The notes under the pieces are model-generated. The model was not told where the DNA came from. It searched no databases and was given only the letters and a program-made list of their open reading frames with translations. Both the position numbers and the translations under genes were made by a program. A stretch of 64,000 nucleotides of DNA from Pirellulales bacterium. GTDB taxonomy: Bacteria; Planctomycetota; Planctomycetia; Pirellulales; Lacipirellulaceae. This document shows positions 63,507 to 64,000 of the stretch, piece by piece; the stretch's first letter is position 1; each line of letters opens with the position of its first letter. The stretch covers positions 1-64,000 of the forward strand of contig JAKVCC010000006.1 in NCBI GenBank assembly GCA_022448265.1, written 5' to 3'.

Positions 63507-64000
63507 TCATTTACCCTTGTGGACCCGTCTGAAACACAAGCAAACGCACCCAGTAACAAATAAACCAAGTGTGCCGGGTTCCGGGACGATTGTCGGCAGG
63601 CCCAGGTTCCCACGAATTTCCCCCATGCCAAACGTAGTCGTATGCACATTAACATAGGACTCCCCGTTTTGCATGATCCCGATAATCGTGGCTGGAGTGA
63701 GCGGGTCGAATCCGGGCTGCGTAAGTGTCGACAAGAGGTGGCTGTCTGTCCAGGTATCGGAGTCGAGATCAACCGAAGCAGGAATAGCCGGTGGTCCAAA
63801 GATCTCGATGAGGTGTTGGGGGTTATTGGCGGCGGCGGTGGCCGGTCCGTGCACATGGAGCTTGGTGAGATCGCCAAATAGACTGTTCCAAGTTACGGTG
63901 TAGGAAATAATATTTGAACTGGTGTCATATTCAAAATGTCCTGTGCCGGTCGCCGGACTGTTGGTCGATCCGTCAGCCTCTGGTCCGTTCTTGACCTGTG
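63507..64000 (-). CDS. CHRD domain PEP-CTERM protein (partial, 5' end outside window)
   Basis: The frame runs off the right edge: the visible part begins QVKNGPEADGSTNSPATGTG and continues HFEYDTSSNIISYTVTWN, the CHRD (chordin-like) domain, then LTKLHVHGPATAAANN, YVNVHTTTFGMGEIRGNLG. The C-terminus is a PEP-CTERM tail (IVPEPGTLGLFVTGCVCL followed by basic residues). At least 163 residues are visible; the signal is not. It lies 79 bases upstream of the SUMF1-like gene on the same strand. Confidence 0.82.
   Translation of the reverse strand, partial: QVKNGPEADGSTNSPATGTGHFEYDTSSNIISYTVTWNSLFGDLTKLHVHGPATAAANNPQHLIEIFGPPAIPASVDLDSDTWTDSHLLSTLTQPGFDPLTPATIIGIMQNGESYVNVHTTTFGMGEIRGNLGLPTIVPEPGTLGLFVTGCVCLCFRRVHKGK

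Noticed and set aside
1-64000. CRISPR array, prophage, RNase P RNA, SRP RNA, rRNA
   Set aside because: No regularly spaced repeats, phage genes or conserved RNA cores were seen on either strand.

Overview
The window looks like a chromosomal segment of a planctomycete, most likely of the order Pirellulales. The evidence is the protein repertoire: a DUF1559 pseudopilin-like protein, several PEP-CTERM proteins with planctomycete-type dockerin modules, a BBP7-type outer-membrane barrel, a DUF1570 metallopeptidase, a TIGR03790-family protein, a CHAD protein, and a SpoVG carrying a zinc-ribbon insert. Genes are loosely packed, lie on both strands and sit in small operons. No phage, complete IS element or CRISPR array is visible.

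Layout. 0-25 kb is mostly housekeeping: an ABC ATPase, folC, an S41 protease, an RND/MMPL transporter, a BBP7 barrel, transaldolase, a SEC-C/TPR protein, ribD, csrA, the ispE-spoVG pair, a DUF368 (PopT-type) transporter, thymidylate kinase, a TolC-type lipoprotein and a DEAD-box helicase. It also holds a decayed IS66 transposase at about 10.4-10.8 kb. 26-30 kb has a GYF_2 protein, a broken transglutaminase gene whose catalytic core is deleted, and a GH78 alpha-L-rhamnosidase. 30.3-37.1 kb is an accessory block: hemP plus a 39-residue Cys-rich mini-protein on the minus strand, and on the plus strand a PEP-CTERM protein, a dockerin/PEP-CTERM protein, a pseudopilin with an apparent non-AUG start, and a DUF4198-like/Kelch/PQQ three-part fusion. 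By eye this block is richer in A+T than its neighbours, and it ends beside the tmRNA gene (ssrA, 37.3-37.7 kb).

38-43.5 kb has CHAD, DUF2007-like, DUF1570 and a degenerate subtilase with a dockerin and PEP-CTERM. 43.6-49.3 kb has a very large GH2/LamG/NPCBM glycosidase divergent from a zinc-type dehydrogenase, followed by tRNA-Lys(CTT). 50-55 kb has a TIGR03790 protein with L-2-hydroxyglutarate oxidase, and a seven-bladed repeat propeller with dockerin repeats. 55.5-62 kb is an exopolysaccharide module: a WbaP-type initiating transferase, a sulfotransferase-like protein, a flippase and a Wzy-like polymerase. It is bordered by PEP-CTERM proteins, including a formylglycine-enzyme-like protein with a dockerin module spliced inside its fold and a CHRD protein cut by the window edge.

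Together the accessory genes suggest a cell that takes apart complex polysaccharides (GH78, GH2) and builds a surface polysaccharide with sorted surface proteins. The hemP/DUF4198 block may be a metal-responsive surface locus, but that is inference. All family assignments come from reading motifs; no database search was run.
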